Shown piece after piece: positions 24,233 to 34,044 of a stretch of DNA of 64,000 bases; positions within the stretch are counted from its first letter, which is position 1; the number at the start of each line of letters is the position of its first letter. The position numbers and the translations under genes are program-made. Source of the stretch: CALKJP01 sp046299555 (lineage in GTDB: Bacteria > Bacteroidota > Bacteroidia > JACCXN01); the NCBI GenBank assembly GCA_046299555.1, contig JBKBHS010000001.1:124001-188000 (forward strand). Reading direction: 5' to 3'. The notes beneath the pieces are model-generated. The model saw only the letters and a list, made by a program, of their open reading frames with translations, was not told where the DNA came from and did no database searches.

Positions 24233-27200
24233 TTAGTATGTTTTACCTTGCCATTTTCTTATTCTGCGATTAATCTTATCGGTAATTAAATACATGGCAG
24301 GTACGGCAACTAACGTTAAAAAGGTGGCAAAAGTTAGTCCAAAAATAACTGTCCACGACATAGGTCCCCAAAATATGGCATTATCTCCTCCGGTATAAAA
24401 ATCAGGCTCAAAACGTTCAAATAAGCCGAAGAAATCTATATTCATTCCGGTTGCTAATGGAACTAAACCTAAAACAGTAGTAATTGCAGTAAGTAATACC
24501 GGACGTAAACGTGTTTTTCCTGCTTCAACAATGGCTTCTTTTGCTTCTTCTAATGGCAATATATCATCATCGTCCATATTTTTTTCTTCGCGTTTGCATT
24601 TGCGCACAAGGTCGGTATAGTCTATTAATACAATGGCATTATTTACCACTATACCTGCCAACGAAACGATACCAATACCTGTCATCATAATTACAAATTC
24701 CATATTAAAAATGGACAAACCTAAAAACACTCCAATAGTACTGAAGAATACCGATATCATGATAATAAATGGTTTGATAACGGAGTTAAATTGTGATACT
24801 AAAATCAAGGTTATTAATGCAACAGCAATTAAAAGGGCATTGGTTAAAAATGCCATTGATTTAGCTTGTTCTTCTTGTTCTCCGGTAAACTTGTAGGAAT
24901 AACCTTCAGGCATTGGATAACTTGCTAAAATTTCTTTTAGTTTGTTGTTGATTTCTGTAGCATTATACCCTTCAAGAACGTTGGATGAAATGGTAATTAC
25001 TCTGTCTAAATCTTTACGTTTCACAGAACCATAGGTATTGCTATTGTAAAAAGTAGCAACTGACGAAATAGGGACTTGCGAAATTCGCCCGTTTGTTGGA
25101 TCACGGAAAGTAATTTTTTGATTCATTAATGCAGCAATGTTATAGCGATAGTAATCATCTAAACGCAACTGTATTGGATGTTCCTCTTCACCGTCTTTAA
25201 ATTTGGATATTTCTTTACCAAATAAAGCATTTCTTAATGCAGTTCCAATTTGTGCGGTTGATAAACCAAACATTCTTGCTTTCTCTCTATCAATTGAAAC
25301 AATCATTTCAGGTTTGCTTACTTCTAAATCTATTTTCAAACCTTCAATTCCCGGAATATTTTCAGCCTCAATCTTACGTTGTATATCATCTGTTAAGTAT
25401 AATAGTTTATCAAAATCTTCTCCAATTATTTCAAGGTTAATTGGCTTACCCACAGGTGGACCTTCGTTATTTTTATCAACTGAAATACGAATACCGGGAT
25501 AATCTTTTACATTTTCAGAGAGCATTTTCATTACATCGGACGATTTTTTACCGTTTCGTTTATTGAACTCCACAAATGAAATGGTAATTCTCGCTTTATT
25601 GGGAGTATTTCCTTGGCTTGGACCTTCGTTTGGATCGTTTGAGCCTTCGCCAACATTTGAAACGATAGAAGAAATTATGTCTTTATAATCTTTAGTTAAT
25701 TGAAAAATTTGATTTTCTATTTTTTTTACAATGGAGTCAGTAGCAACTATATCTGTACCAATTGGAGCCTCAATAAACACATTAATGTATTTTGGCTCGT
25801 TTTCAGGGAAAAACAAAACTTTTGGAGCACGAACACCTAAAAGTATAAATGAAAACACCATTAATAATGGCAAGTAAACTGCAATTAATAAAACAGGTCT
25901 TTTCCCCGTAAGCCAATATCTTAAAGTTCGTTCATATAAATTTTCTAAACGCGGCAATAATTTATTTTGAAACCAAATAGATGCAGGACGCAAACCATAG
26001 GTATTGATAAAAGTTAAAATTGAAAATGCAAAAAATAAATTACCGATTGATGCTTTTCCAATTATTAAAAAGAATAACCCTGATACTAAAAATATTCCAA
26101 AGTACTTTAAAGTTTTTTGTAAGTTAGGTTTATATTCTGCATCTTCTTTTTTGATATAATTAGCAAGAAATACAGGATTTACAACTAATGCCACAAATAA
26201 TGAAGCTGAAAGCACAATAATTAAGGTCATTGGCAAAAACTTCATAAACTCTCCCATTAAATCTTTCCAGAATAACAAAGGAAAGAATGCTGCAAGGGTA
26301 GTTGCCGTAGATGAAATAATTGGAACTGCAATTTCTCCAACACCATTCCAAGCTGCACGCATTGGCGACATTCCCTTTTCGGCATATAATCGATATACAT
26401 TTTCAACTACCACAATGGCATTATCAACCAACATACCAAGGGCAAGTATTAATGAAAACAACACCACCAGGTTCATGCTTACTCCCATAACAGACAGAAT
26501 GGCAAAAGACATAAACATGGATAATGGAATAGCTATACCCACAAACATGGAATTTCGCAAACCAATAAAGAAAAGCAATACTAATACCACTAGAATTACT
26601 CCCATGATAATGCTGTTTTCTAAATTGGAAATTTGATTACGGGTGTTTTGTGATTGATCGTTGGTAATGGTAACTTGCAAATCAGCCGGAAAACGTGTTT
26701 TCTTAAATTCTGCAATTAGGAGATTTATTTTATCGGTTGCTTCTAACAGATTTTCTCCACTCTTTTTAATTACATCTAATGAAACAACTGGTAAACCGTC
26801 TAAGCGGGCAAAACTCTTAGGTTCTTCATAACCGTCAACGACTTTCGCTATATCTCTTAAATACACGATTTTCTCCATTTCGTGTTTTACGATAATATTT
26901 TCAATGTCGCTCACGTTTTTAAATTCTCCCACTACTCTAATGTTTCTTCGATTTTCTCCAAGCAAAATATCTCCTCCCGAAATGGTCATATTTTCGAACT
27001 TTACAGCATTTTCTATGTCGTTAAATGTAAGCTCCATGGCTTCCATTCGTGGTAAATCAACTATAATATTAATTTCTCTTTTTAATGCTCCTTTTAAATC
27101 AACACGTTTTATTTCATCCAGATTTTCTAATTCATCTTGCAAGTCTTCAGCATATTTTTTTAAATCATCCAAGCTATAATCTCCCGAAATATTAATATTC

Positions 27201-27664
27201 ATTATGGGGAATTCAGAAAAATCAATATCCATTACCATTGGATCCATATCCAAATCGGATGGTAAATCTTTTTTAGCTTTATCCACAGCATCTTTTACAT
27301 CGTTTAGTGCTTCTTCTACATCAACATCGGTATTAAACTCAACAAATATGGCTGAGTTATCTTGTACGGAAGTTGATTTCAAATTTTTAATTCCATCAAC
27401 TGATTTTATTTGCTTTTCTAAGGGTCTTGTTATTAAGTTTTCAATATCAATGGGAGAGTTTCCGGGATAAACTGTACGCACATAAATTGTGGGCATTTTT
27501 AATTCAGGAAATAAATCTTTTGGCATGGATATATACGAACCAACACCAAAAAATATTATCAACAAGGTAATTATTATTACACTGGTTTTATTTTTAAGCG
27601 ACCAATTGGTAAGAAAAAAGCCTTTATCGTTTTGTTGAATTTTATTATTTAAATTATTACTCAT
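24233..27664 (-). CDS. RND efflux transporter permease (HAE1/AcrB family)
   Basis: A 1143-residue inner-membrane pump with the usual duplicated layout: TM1 at about 28-48, a large periplasmic porter domain, TM2-6 at about 345-560, a second periplasmic loop, and TM8-12 from about 940. Recognisable motifs include T-S-V-Q-D-N-S-A, P-L-E-K-Q-I-K, and the TM4 proton-relay site G-M-L-V-D-N-A-I-V-V-V-E-N. AcrB has D-D at this position; here the second acid is N, as in several Bacteroidota relatives. It is energised by the proton gradient. The adaptor gene ends 22 bp before it, and TolC and TetR lie upstream, so it forms a complete tripartite efflux operon. Confidence 0.95.
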   Translation of the reverse strand: MSNNLNNKIQQNDKGFFLTNWSLKNKTSVIIITLLIIFFGVGSYISMPKDLFPELKMPTIYVRTVYPGNSPIDIENLITRPLEKQIKSVDGIKNLKSTSVQDNSAIFVEFNTDVDVEEALNDVKDAVDKAKKDLPSDLDMDPMVMDIDFSEFPIMNINISGDYSLDDLKKYAEDLQDELENLDEIKRVDLKGALKREINIIVDLPRMEAMELTFNDIENAVKFENMTISGGDILLGENRRNIRVVGEFKNVSDIENIIVKHEMEKIVYLRDIAKVVDGYEEPKSFARLDGLPVVSLDVIKKSGENLLEATDKINLLIAEFKKTRFPADLQVTITNDQSQNTRNQISNLENSIIMGVILVVLVLLFFIGLRNSMFVGIAIPLSMFMSFAILSVMGVSMNLVVLFSLILALGMLVDNAIVVVENVYRLYAEKGMSPMRAAWNGVGEIAVPIISSTATTLAAFFPLLFWKDLMGEFMKFLPMTLIIVLSASLFVALVVNPVFLANYIKKEDAEYKPNLQKTLKYFGIFLVSGLFFLIIGKASIGNLFFAFSILTFINTYGLRPASIWFQNKLLPRLENLYERTLRYWLTGKRPVLLIAVYLPLLMVFSFILLGVRAPKVLFFPENEPKYINVFIEAPIGTDIVATDSIVKKIENQIFQLTKDYKDIISSIVSNVGEGSNDPNEGPSQGNTPNKARITISFVEFNKRNGKKSSDVMKMLSENVKDYPGIRISVDKNNEGPPVGKPINLEIIGEDFDKLLYLTDDIQRKIEAENIPGIEGLKIDLEVSKPEMIVSIDREKARMFGLSTAQIGTALRNALFGKEISKFKDGEEEHPIQLRLDDYYRYNIAALMNQKITFRDPTNGRISQVPISSVATFYNSNTYGSVKRKDLDRVITISSNVLEGYNATEINNKLKEILASYPMPEGYSYKFTGEQEEQAKSMAFLTNALLIAVALITLILVSQFNSVIKPFIIMISVFFSTIGVFLGLSIFNMEFVIMMTGIGIVSLAGIVVNNAIVLIDYTDLVRKCKREEKNMDDDDILPLEEAKEAIVEAGKTRLRPVLLTAITTVLGLVPLATGMNIDFFGLFERFEPDFYTGGDNAIFWGPMSWTVIFGLTFATFLTLVAVPAMYLITDKINRRIRKWQGKTY

Positions 27665-27686
27665 AATTTTTAAAATTATTTTAAAA

Positions 27687-28823
27687 CTATTTTATTCTTA
27701 CAATTGCTCCATCAGACACTTCGTTATAACCTGCTGTAATAACTTTATCGTTTAATGTTATACCATCAACTATCATTGTTTGGCCACCGCTTGACTTTCC
27801 GGTTTTAATATAGGTTTTTCGTGCTATATTTTTCCCATCATTTTCTTTAACAACATAAACATATTCACCTTTAGAATCTTTGCCAATAATCATTGTTGGA
27901 ACAACAAATGCAGAATCAGCTTCAAAATCTTTTATCTTTAACATTCCAATAGCATTAGGCTTTAAAACTTGTTCTTTGTTGGGCAAGCTTACTTCTACTT
28001 TAAAGGTTCTATTTTTAAGATTTATAACATTAGAAGTACGATTAATAACTGCTTCAATATTTTCAATTCCTAATGCCGGAAAACTTACACTTGCTTTATC
28101 GCCTTGTTTTACAGATTTTACATACATTTCAGAAACATCTGAAATCATTTTCATATTATTTAAATTAACAAATTGCATTACCGGTGTTCCGGGCATTACC
28201 ATTTCCCCTTCCTTTCTATAAATTTCATCCACTATACCATCACCGGGAGCCTTGATAATTGAAAGTGATAATTGCGTTTGTAAGGTTTTTAGTTTTTGTT
28301 CTAAACTTTCTTTATTATTCTTTGCTTGTAAATATTGTATTTCTGAACCTATTTTTTGATCCCATAATTTTTTTTGACGTTCATATACGGTTGTAGCCAA
28401 TTCCAAAGCTGTTTTAACTTCTTCAATGCTACTTTCAATTGTTGCAGTGTTTAATTTTGCAAGAACTTGACCTGCTGTAACTTTTTGACCTTCTATTACC
28501 AGTATTGTTTTTATCTGTCCTGCAGCTTCTGCACTAAGGGTAATATTATCATCTGTGGTAACTGTTCCGCTAACTTCAAAATAGTGTTCAAATTTTTCTG
28601 GTTGTATTGTTTTAGTTTCTACCAATACTCCAATCTCTGAAAATTTAGCATTGGTATCTAATGCTGCAATTTCTTTTTCCAGATTAGCAATCTTTGTTTT
28701 TAATTCATTTAACTCGCTTTGGTATTTCGCAAGTTCTGTCTTTTTCTTTTCTAAATCACTGCTGTCATTATTTCCGCAAGATACTATAAATAAAACGATA
28801 GTTAGCGAAGTAAGTAATTTCAT
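27687..28823 (-). CDS. RND efflux periplasmic adaptor (membrane fusion) lipoprotein
   Basis: A 378-residue protein from ATG 28823. The upstream in-frame ATG at 28862 would put 13 residues before the lipoprotein signal, so the shorter form is preferred. Lipobox F-I-V-S-C16, a coiled coil at about 24-50, a biotinyl-lipoyl-like barrel with G-Q-V-L-A-K-L-N, an alpha hairpin at about 120-185, and C-terminal beta domains. It bridges the inner-membrane pump and the TolC channel. Confidence 0.93.
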   Translation of the reverse strand: MKLLTSLTIVLFIVSCGNNDSSDLEKKKTELAKYQSELNELKTKIANLEKEIAALDTNAKFSEIGVLVETKTIQPEKFEHYFEVSGTVTTDDNITLSAEAAGQIKTILVIEGQKVTAGQVLAKLNTATIESSIEEVKTALELATTVYERQKKLWDQKIGSEIQYLQAKNNKESLEQKLKTLQTQLSLSIIKAPGDGIVDEIYRKEGEMVMPGTPVMQFVNLNNMKMISDVSEMYVKSVKQGDKASVSFPALGIENIEAVINRTSNVINLKNRTFKVEVSLPNKEQVLKPNAIGMLKIKDFEADSAFVVPTMIIGKDSKGEYVYVVKENDGKNIARKTYIKTGKSSGGQTMIVDGITLNDKVITAGYNEVSDGAIVRIK

Positions 28824-28872
28824 ATATTTTAAATTTAATTGATTTGAGAATGTATTTATCATAAAGTTATTT

Positions 28873-30228
28873 TTACTTGTTATTCATGATTTTTTCTAAA
28901 CGAGCTTTACTGTTTAATACATCGAGCATTGCATTTACATAATTTGCCTGTGTGCTTAAAAATTGACTTTGCGCTTGTGCTAATTCTAAACTTGTGGCCA
29001 AGCCTTCTTTGTATTTAATTAGTGTTTTATTATAAATTTTTTCAGTTAGGTTTAAATTTTCTTTTTCGTTCATGTAACGTTCAAGTGCCGATGTAAAATC
29101 GGCTTTTGCACTTTCTGCTTGTATTTTTAAACTTTGTTCAATTTGTTTTTGTGTGTTTAATATTTTACTGTACTCTTGCTTAGCTTGACTGATTTTAGCG
29201 CCTTTCATTCCACTGTCAAATATTGGGATGGACATTTTAACTCCCCAAAGTGTAGTTGGAAACCATTTTTTATCGGTATCAAAAATGTCGAATTCATTAC
29301 GTAAGGCGTTTTGCTGATGTGTGAAAAATGCGCCTAATGAAGGCAAATATGCATATCGTTCTCTTCTTAAACTCAGTTTTGCCAAATGTGCTTGGGTTTG
29401 TAATAACTTATAGTCTAAATTATCGCTGTATTTAAATTCTGAACTTGCTAAAGACTCTGCTGTATCATTTACAATTAATGAAGATAAATTATCTGTAAGC
29501 GATATGGGTGTATCTATATCTATACCCATTTGTAATTTAAGAAGTTTATAAGCAATATCTATTTGTTTATTTAATCTGTTTAAACTATTCGTTAATGTTG
29601 TAACACTAACCTTTAATTGATCAACATCTTGCTCTTCAACAAAACCGGATTGATAGATTGCTTCTGTTTCTTTAAAAAGCTTATTCATATTTTCTAATGA
29701 TTGTTGAAGAATTTTTTTATTTTCTTCGGCTACAATAACAGTATAATAAGCTTGAGCAACCGCTTCTTTTACATCATTTTCAGTTTTGCTTAATGTAAGT
29801 TTTGATAGCAATGCATAAGAACGTGATGCTTGCAAAGCAACAATGTAAGATCCGTCAAAAATGAGTTGTGATGCTGTTAATCCGGCATTCGTATTATATT
29901 CTGTACCAAATCTAAGAGGCACCAAATCTGTAGGACTTGCTAAAGGATTAAATGCATTGGCAGGTAATACCTGAGTTGGTATATCAATAAAATTTTGAAA
30001 ATTAATTTCTCCATTTACTTGAGGCAAGCCAAGTGTAGTGGTTTCAAAAATTTTCTTTTCGGCTATTTTCACATCTGCTTTCGCATTTTTTATAGAGTAA
30101 GCATTTTTTAAGGCATATTCTTGAGCTTCTTTTAAACTAAACGAAGAAGGCGTTTTTACATCTTGACCATTAAGCCAAGAATGAGTTAAAAGCAAAATGA
30201 ACAATAATAGTTTTTCAAAATGTTTCAT
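28873..30228 (-). CDS. TolC-family outer-membrane efflux channel
   Basis: A 451-residue protein: signal peptide about 1-21 (ending W-L-N-G-Q), then two outer-membrane-efflux repeats rich in long helices (A-L-K-N-A-Y-S-I-K-N-A at about 36; S-L-E-L-A-Q-A-Q-S-Q-F-L near the end). Size and layout are normal for TolC-like proteins in RND operons. It starts 15 bp after the TetR-family regulator stop, consistent with a regulator-first efflux operon. Confidence 0.93.
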   Translation of the reverse strand: MKHFEKLLLFILLLTHSWLNGQDVKTPSSFSLKEAQEYALKNAYSIKNAKADVKIAEKKIFETTTLGLPQVNGEINFQNFIDIPTQVLPANAFNPLASPTDLVPLRFGTEYNTNAGLTASQLIFDGSYIVALQASRSYALLSKLTLSKTENDVKEAVAQAYYTVIVAEENKKILQQSLENMNKLFKETEAIYQSGFVEEQDVDQLKVSVTTLTNSLNRLNKQIDIAYKLLKLQMGIDIDTPISLTDNLSSLIVNDTAESLASSEFKYSDNLDYKLLQTQAHLAKLSLRRERYAYLPSLGAFFTHQQNALRNEFDIFDTDKKWFPTTLWGVKMSIPIFDSGMKGAKISQAKQEYSKILNTQKQIEQSLKIQAESAKADFTSALERYMNEKENLNLTEKIYNKTLIKYKEGLATSLELAQAQSQFLSTQANYVNAMLDVLNSKARLEKIMNNK

Positions 30229-30243
30229 ATTAATTTCTTTGAA

Positions 30244-30864
30244 TTATTTAAAAAGTTCTTCAATAGATTTCAGCTTTTTATCTAAATATTTTAATCCTTT
30301 TTTAGTTGCAATACCTCTAATATGATGTTTTAGCATTTCAAGATAAACTCTGTTAAAGGCATATTTTTCAGGAGCAAAAACAGATGCATCAAATATTACA
30401 TCAGCTTTGCTAACATATAGGGTTGCAATAATTTCAGGATTAATATCACTTCGATAGAGACCTTCTTGAATACCTTTCAAAATATTTTGTTTAATGTTTT
30501 CATAAATAAAATTTCGTTTATATTCTCCAAATTTTTTCCATGCTGTAGGATGATATTTTTCTAAATCATAATGAATAGAGGGATGAATTCTTTTTAAAGT
30601 TTCATTTATTGACGTTGCTATTTGCATTAAGTCATCTATGGCATTGTTTTTTGGATTAAATATATTTTTAACATTGCATTTATCGGTTTCTATATGCTTT
30701 TCCAAAACAGCATTAACCAATTCATCTTTATTAGAAAAATATTGATATAATGTTTTTTTTGATATAGCCATATTTTTGGCAATATCATCCATCGTCATAC
30801 TCTTTATGCCATTTTTCATAAAGAGTTCAAATGCCTGTATAATTATTTGTTCTTTTTTATCCAC
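30244..30864 (-). CDS. TetR/AcrR-family regulator of the efflux operon
   Basis: A 206-residue protein with an N-terminal helix-turn-helix at about 8-52 (M-T-M-D-D-I-A-K-N-M-A-I-S-K-K-T-L-Y-Q-Y-F) and a helical ligand-binding C-terminal domain. As the first gene of the operon it probably represses its own promoter: a T-G-G-A-A-A-C / G-T-T-T-C-C-A inverted repeat lies 32-61 bp upstream of its start. The ligand is unknown. Confidence 0.9.
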   Translation of the reverse strand: MDKKEQIIIQAFELFMKNGIKSMTMDDIAKNMAISKKTLYQYFSNKDELVNAVLEKHIETDKCNVKNIFNPKNNAIDDLMQIATSINETLKRIHPSIHYDLEKYHPTAWKKFGEYKRNFIYENIKQNILKGIQEGLYRSDINPEIIATLYVSKADVIFDASVFAPEKYAFNRVYLEMLKHHIRGIATKKGLKYLDKKLKSIEELFK

Positions 30865-30871
30865 AGGGGCG

Positions 30872-30925
30872 CAAAATTATATCTTTTTTAACAAATGGAA
30901 ACATTTTTTGTTTTTTTTGTTTCCA
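30872..30925 (-). promoter_or_regulatory. Promoter and putative TetR operator of the efflux operon
   Basis: On the minus strand TAATTTTG (30879-30872) fits the Bacteroidota -7 element TAnnTTTG, 8 bp from the TetR ATG. Upstream lies TGGAAAC (30896-30902), 16 bp, then GTTTCCA (30919-30925), which would overlap the -33 region, a good place for autorepression. The -33 element itself is weak. Confidence 0.5.
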
Positions 30926-31001
30926 AATAAGACAAAATAAGCTAAATAAAAGATTAACAAATGCTTAATATAGACTTGAGGCAATAATAATTTAGCCTTT
31001 A

Positions 31002-31015
31002 TTGATTTGTATCAG
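31002..31015. promoter_or_regulatory. FNR/Crp-type box 1
   Basis: TTGATTTGTATCAG matches TTGAT-N4-ATCAA except for the last base. It lies 66 bp before the terminator-like hairpin and 149 bp (centre to centre) before box 2. Confidence 0.4.
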
Positions 31016-31074
31016 GTATTAAAAGCACACTCGTTTACCTTCATAATATCATCGGTGTGGTTTTGGTTGATTTC

Positions 31075-31104
31075 AAAAAGAGCTTCAAACGAGAAGTTCT
31101 TTTT
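31075..31104 (+). terminator. Terminator-like hairpin inside the divergent region
   Basis: A 12-bp stem (AAAAAGAGCTTC with GAAGTTCTTTTT, one G-T pair), a 6-nt loop, and on the plus strand a following T-rich tract. No plus-strand gene lies upstream, so it may end a short RNA or attenuate a leader transcript. Confidence 0.45.
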
Positions 31105-31150
31105 GTTTTTATTTTCTTAAAAAAACTCTTTATATCTCTTTATCTCAAAA

Positions 31151-31186
31151 CTGATTAATATCATTCTTTTAACTGATTTATATCAT
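31151..31186 (+). promoter_or_regulatory. FNR/Crp-type boxes 2 and 3 in tandem
   Basis: CTGATTAATATCAT (31151-31164) and CTGATTTATATCAT (31173-31186) each contain TGAT-N4-ATCA and are 22 bp apart, two helical turns. The centre of box 3 lies at about -41.5 if transcription starts near 31221, as the TAAATTTG element at 31209 predicts. That is class II activator geometry. Confidence 0.5.
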
Positions 31187-31208
31187 GCCTAAAAGAAATT
31201 AGGCAATC

Positions 31209-31216
31209 TAAATTTG
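31209..31216 (+). promoter_or_regulatory. Bacteroidota -7 promoter element TAAATTTG
   Basis: It fits TAnnTTTG exactly, 14 bp before the ATG at 31231. No good -33 TTTG is present; FNR/Crp-type box 3 occupies that position, as in activator-dependent promoters. Confidence 0.5.
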
Positions 31217-31230
31217 GAAAAAAAGAGCAT

Positions 31231-34026
31231 ATGAAAACTATCCATATTTACCTTTTAATTTTCTTATTTTTTACAAAAGCCTTTGGAATAAATAAAAATG
31301 ACATAAACTTAAATAACTCTTTTTTTATTGAAAACAAAGGGCAATGGTCGGATAATATTTTATATTGTGCTAAACTTAAATCACAAAATGTTTGGTTTAC
31401 TTCAAATGGTATATATTACGACTTTTATAAAATTACCACTTCCGAAAATAAAAAGCTATCCAAGCATGGGCATGTAATAAAACTAAACTATGGCAATAAT
31501 TCAATAAATCATTCAGATATAAAAGGTGTAGACAAACTAAATACTTATCAAAATTATTTTATTGGAAATCCGACTAATTGGGCAACAAATGTTGGCTTGT
31601 TTAAAGAAATAATTATTGAAAATATTTTTAATGGAATTGATCAAAGATGGTATTTTGAAAATGATAAATTGCGATATGATTACATCATTCATCCACATAA
31701 TGATTATAAAAAAATTAAACTAATTTTTGAAGGAATTAATGAAAAGAACATTTATATAAAGCAAAATGAATTAATATTAAATACAAGATTTGGAGAAGTT
31801 AAAAATGCAGACTTATTAGTATATCAAATAATTGAAGATAAAAAAATTATTATTCCTGCAAAGTGGATAAAAAAAGGAGAAAATTACAGTATTGAACTAC
31901 TTTCAAAATATAATGAAAATTATCCATTAATAATTGATCCATTAATATGGAGTACCTTTTTGGGAGGCGATGGTTTTGAAACCATTAATGATTTATACGT
32001 TAGCAATACAGGCGATATATATGTAACAGGTTATACCCTTTCATACAACTTTCCAACTACCATAGGAACATATGATAATTCATATGAAGATTACCATGAT
32101 GCCTTTATCAGCAAATTAAGCTCAAGTGGTAATACTTTATTATATTCAACATTTTTGGGAGGCAATAAAAATGATTATGGTATTGGAATTACAGTTGATG
32201 GAACAGGTAAAATATATGTAAGTGGAGATACCGAATCGTCAAATTTTCCAGTTTCTGCAAATGCTTATGACCAAACTTTGAATGGCAACTTAACCACAGA
32301 TGTTTTTGTAACTAAATTTAATAGTAGTGGTAACTTAATTGAGTTTTCAACCTACATAGGAGGGGCTTTTGATGATCATGTTGCAGGCATTAAAATTGAC
32401 AATAATTCAAATATATATATTGCCGGCTCAACAATATCTTCAGACTTTCCAACAACTTCATTAGCTTATGATAATACTCATAATTTAAATAATGACATAT
32501 TTGTTACTAAATTAAACAATACCGGTAGCTCACTTTTATTTTCAACATTTTTAGGAGGTAGCAATCATGATTATTGTTACAGTTTTACATTAGATAATTA
32601 TAATAATATATATATTACAGGAAACACGTCTTCAAGCAATTATCCAAAAACTAATGGAGTATTTTCTACTAATCAAAATCTTGCAGATATCTGTGTTTCA
32701 AAAATTTCAAATGATGGGTCTAATTTACTATTATCAACAGTTTTAGGCGGCAATAATTACGATTATGCATATTCAATAAGTGTAGATGTAGGATACAGAG
32801 TTTCTGTTGCAGGTTCTACACTTAGTACAGATTTCCCAACAACACAAGGAGCATTTATGAATTCGCATCAAGGTTATACAGATGGCTTTATATTTAGACT
32901 AAACAGCAATTTTACTGTTCTTGACTATTCAACGTATATTGGAGGAAATGATAATGACGAAATAATTTCAATTTATAAAACTGCATCAAATGAGTTTGTT
33001 GTGGTAGGGCATACCAAATCAAATAATTTTCCTATTACTACAAATGCTCATCAATATAATAAAATGGGTGGTATAGATGTATTTATTACAAAATTTTTAC
33101 CGGATTTAAGCGACATAAATTATTCAAGCTATTTTGGAGGTAGTGGAAATGATTATGGCGAAAAATTATTTTTTAATAATTTAGATAATACATTAATTTT
33201 TTGCGGCAAAACCTATTCATCAAATTTTCCGGTTACATCAGGCGCTTATGATGTTACGTTTAACAATTCGAATGAAAGTGATGCTTTTATTACTAAACTT
33301 TATTTGTGTCCTTTTATTTCATTTACACCAAGCTCCAACAGTCCCGTTTGTATGGGAGATAGTGTATACTTAAATTGTGGAGTATCTCAAACAGGTTTCA
33401 CTTATTATTGGCATAAAGCCACATTTCCTATATTTTCATCTACACAATGCAATCCATCTTTTGTTGCTAACATTTTAAACAGTGGTACTTATACCATAAC
33501 CGTAACAAACACCAATAATAATTGTGTATATAAAGATTCTATTATTGTATCAACACAATTACCTCCCGACACAAGTGTAACCATAAATAGCAGCAATGTT
33601 CTTATTGCAAATCAAAATGGTGCAAGCTATCAATGGCTAGATTGTAATAATGGATTTACACCTATACCTAATGCAACATTTCAAACGTTTACACCTACCG
33701 TAAATGGTAGCTATGCCGTCCAAATAACTTTAGGTCCTTGTGTAAGAACTAGTAATTGTTATAATATTTCAACAATAGGTATTGATGATATTATTACTAA
33801 TGAAATAATTAAAATTTATCCAAACCCTGCCAAAGAAGCTTTAACCATTGAAGTTTCTGAAAACAGCAAATTAGAAGTTTATGCTTATGATGGCAAATTA
33901 GTGGCTCAGGAAAACATTGCTAACAGAACTGTTTTAAATGTAAGCAACTTTAACAATGGTATTTACTTTGTTCGTTTAACCAACGAAGCTGGTGAAACTT
34001 ACCAAACTAAGTTTATGAAACAATAA
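31231..34026 (+). CDS. T9SS-sorted SBBP beta-propeller surface protein
   Basis: A 931-residue exported protein: signal peptide about 1-19, an N-terminal DUF7948-like domain (F-F-I-E-N-K-G-Q-W, about 31-245), then seven SBBP repeats (S-T-F/Y-L/I-G-G ... I-Y-V-T-G-x-T ... N-F-P-T-T) at about 245-690, enough for a seven-bladed propeller. Ig/PKD-like segments with cysteines and a type A T9SS sorting domain follow (I-K-I-Y-P-N-P at about 861, ending T-K-F-M-K-Q). It is probably anchored at or released from the cell surface. The promoter carries tandem FNR/Crp-type sites, so control by oxygen, nitrogen oxides or cAMP is suggested. Confidence 0.9.
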   Translation: MKTIHIYLLIFLFFTKAFGINKNDINLNNSFFIENKGQWSDNILYCAKLKSQNVWFTSNGIYYDFYKITTSENKKLSKHGHVIKLNYGNNSINHSDIKGVDKLNTYQNYFIGNPTNWATNVGLFKEIIIENIFNGIDQRWYFENDKLRYDYIIHPHNDYKKIKLIFEGINEKNIYIKQNELILNTRFGEVKNADLLVYQIIEDKKIIIPAKWIKKGENYSIELLSKYNENYPLIIDPLIWSTFLGGDGFETINDLYVSNTGDIYVTGYTLSYNFPTTIGTYDNSYEDYHDAFISKLSSSGNTLLYSTFLGGNKNDYGIGITVDGTGKIYVSGDTESSNFPVSANAYDQTLNGNLTTDVFVTKFNSSGNLIEFSTYIGGAFDDHVAGIKIDNNSNIYIAGSTISSDFPTTSLAYDNTHNLNNDIFVTKLNNTGSSLLFSTFLGGSNHDYCYSFTLDNYNNIYITGNTSSSNYPKTNGVFSTNQNLADICVSKISNDGSNLLLSTVLGGNNYDYAYSISVDVGYRVSVAGSTLSTDFPTTQGAFMNSHQGYTDGFIFRLNSNFTVLDYSTYIGGNDNDEIISIYKTASNEFVVVGHTKSNNFPITTNAHQYNKMGGIDVFITKFLPDLSDINYSSYFGGSGNDYGEKLFFNNLDNTLIFCGKTYSSNFPVTSGAYDVTFNNSNESDAFITKLYLCPFISFTPSSNSPVCMGDSVYLNCGVSQTGFTYYWHKATFPIFSSTQCNPSFVANILNSGTYTITVTNTNNNCVYKDSIIVSTQLPPDTSVTINSSNVLIANQNGASYQWLDCNNGFTPIPNATFQTFTPTVNGSYAVQITLGPCVRTSNCYNISTIGIDDIITNEIIKIYPNPAKEALTIEVSENSKLEVYAYDGKLVAQENIANRTVLNVSNFNNGIYFVRLTNEAGETYQTKFMKQ

Positions 34027-34044
34027 AATACTTTAACTCTAAAG

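Larger units (their letters stand above)
30865..31230. other. 366-bp divergent regulatory region
   Basis: There is no gene. It holds the efflux promoter/operator (30872-30925), three FNR/Crp-type palindromes (31002-31015, 31151-31164 and 31173-31186), a terminator-like hairpin (31075-31104), and a TAAATTTG promoter element (31209-31216) facing the rightward T9SS gene. It is unusually dense in regulatory signals. Confidence 0.6.

Noticed and set aside
31002..31015. FNR-type box 1 as part of the promoter of the gene at 31231
   Set aside because: It lies 149 bp before box 2 with a terminator-like hairpin in between; if functional it more likely serves another transcript.
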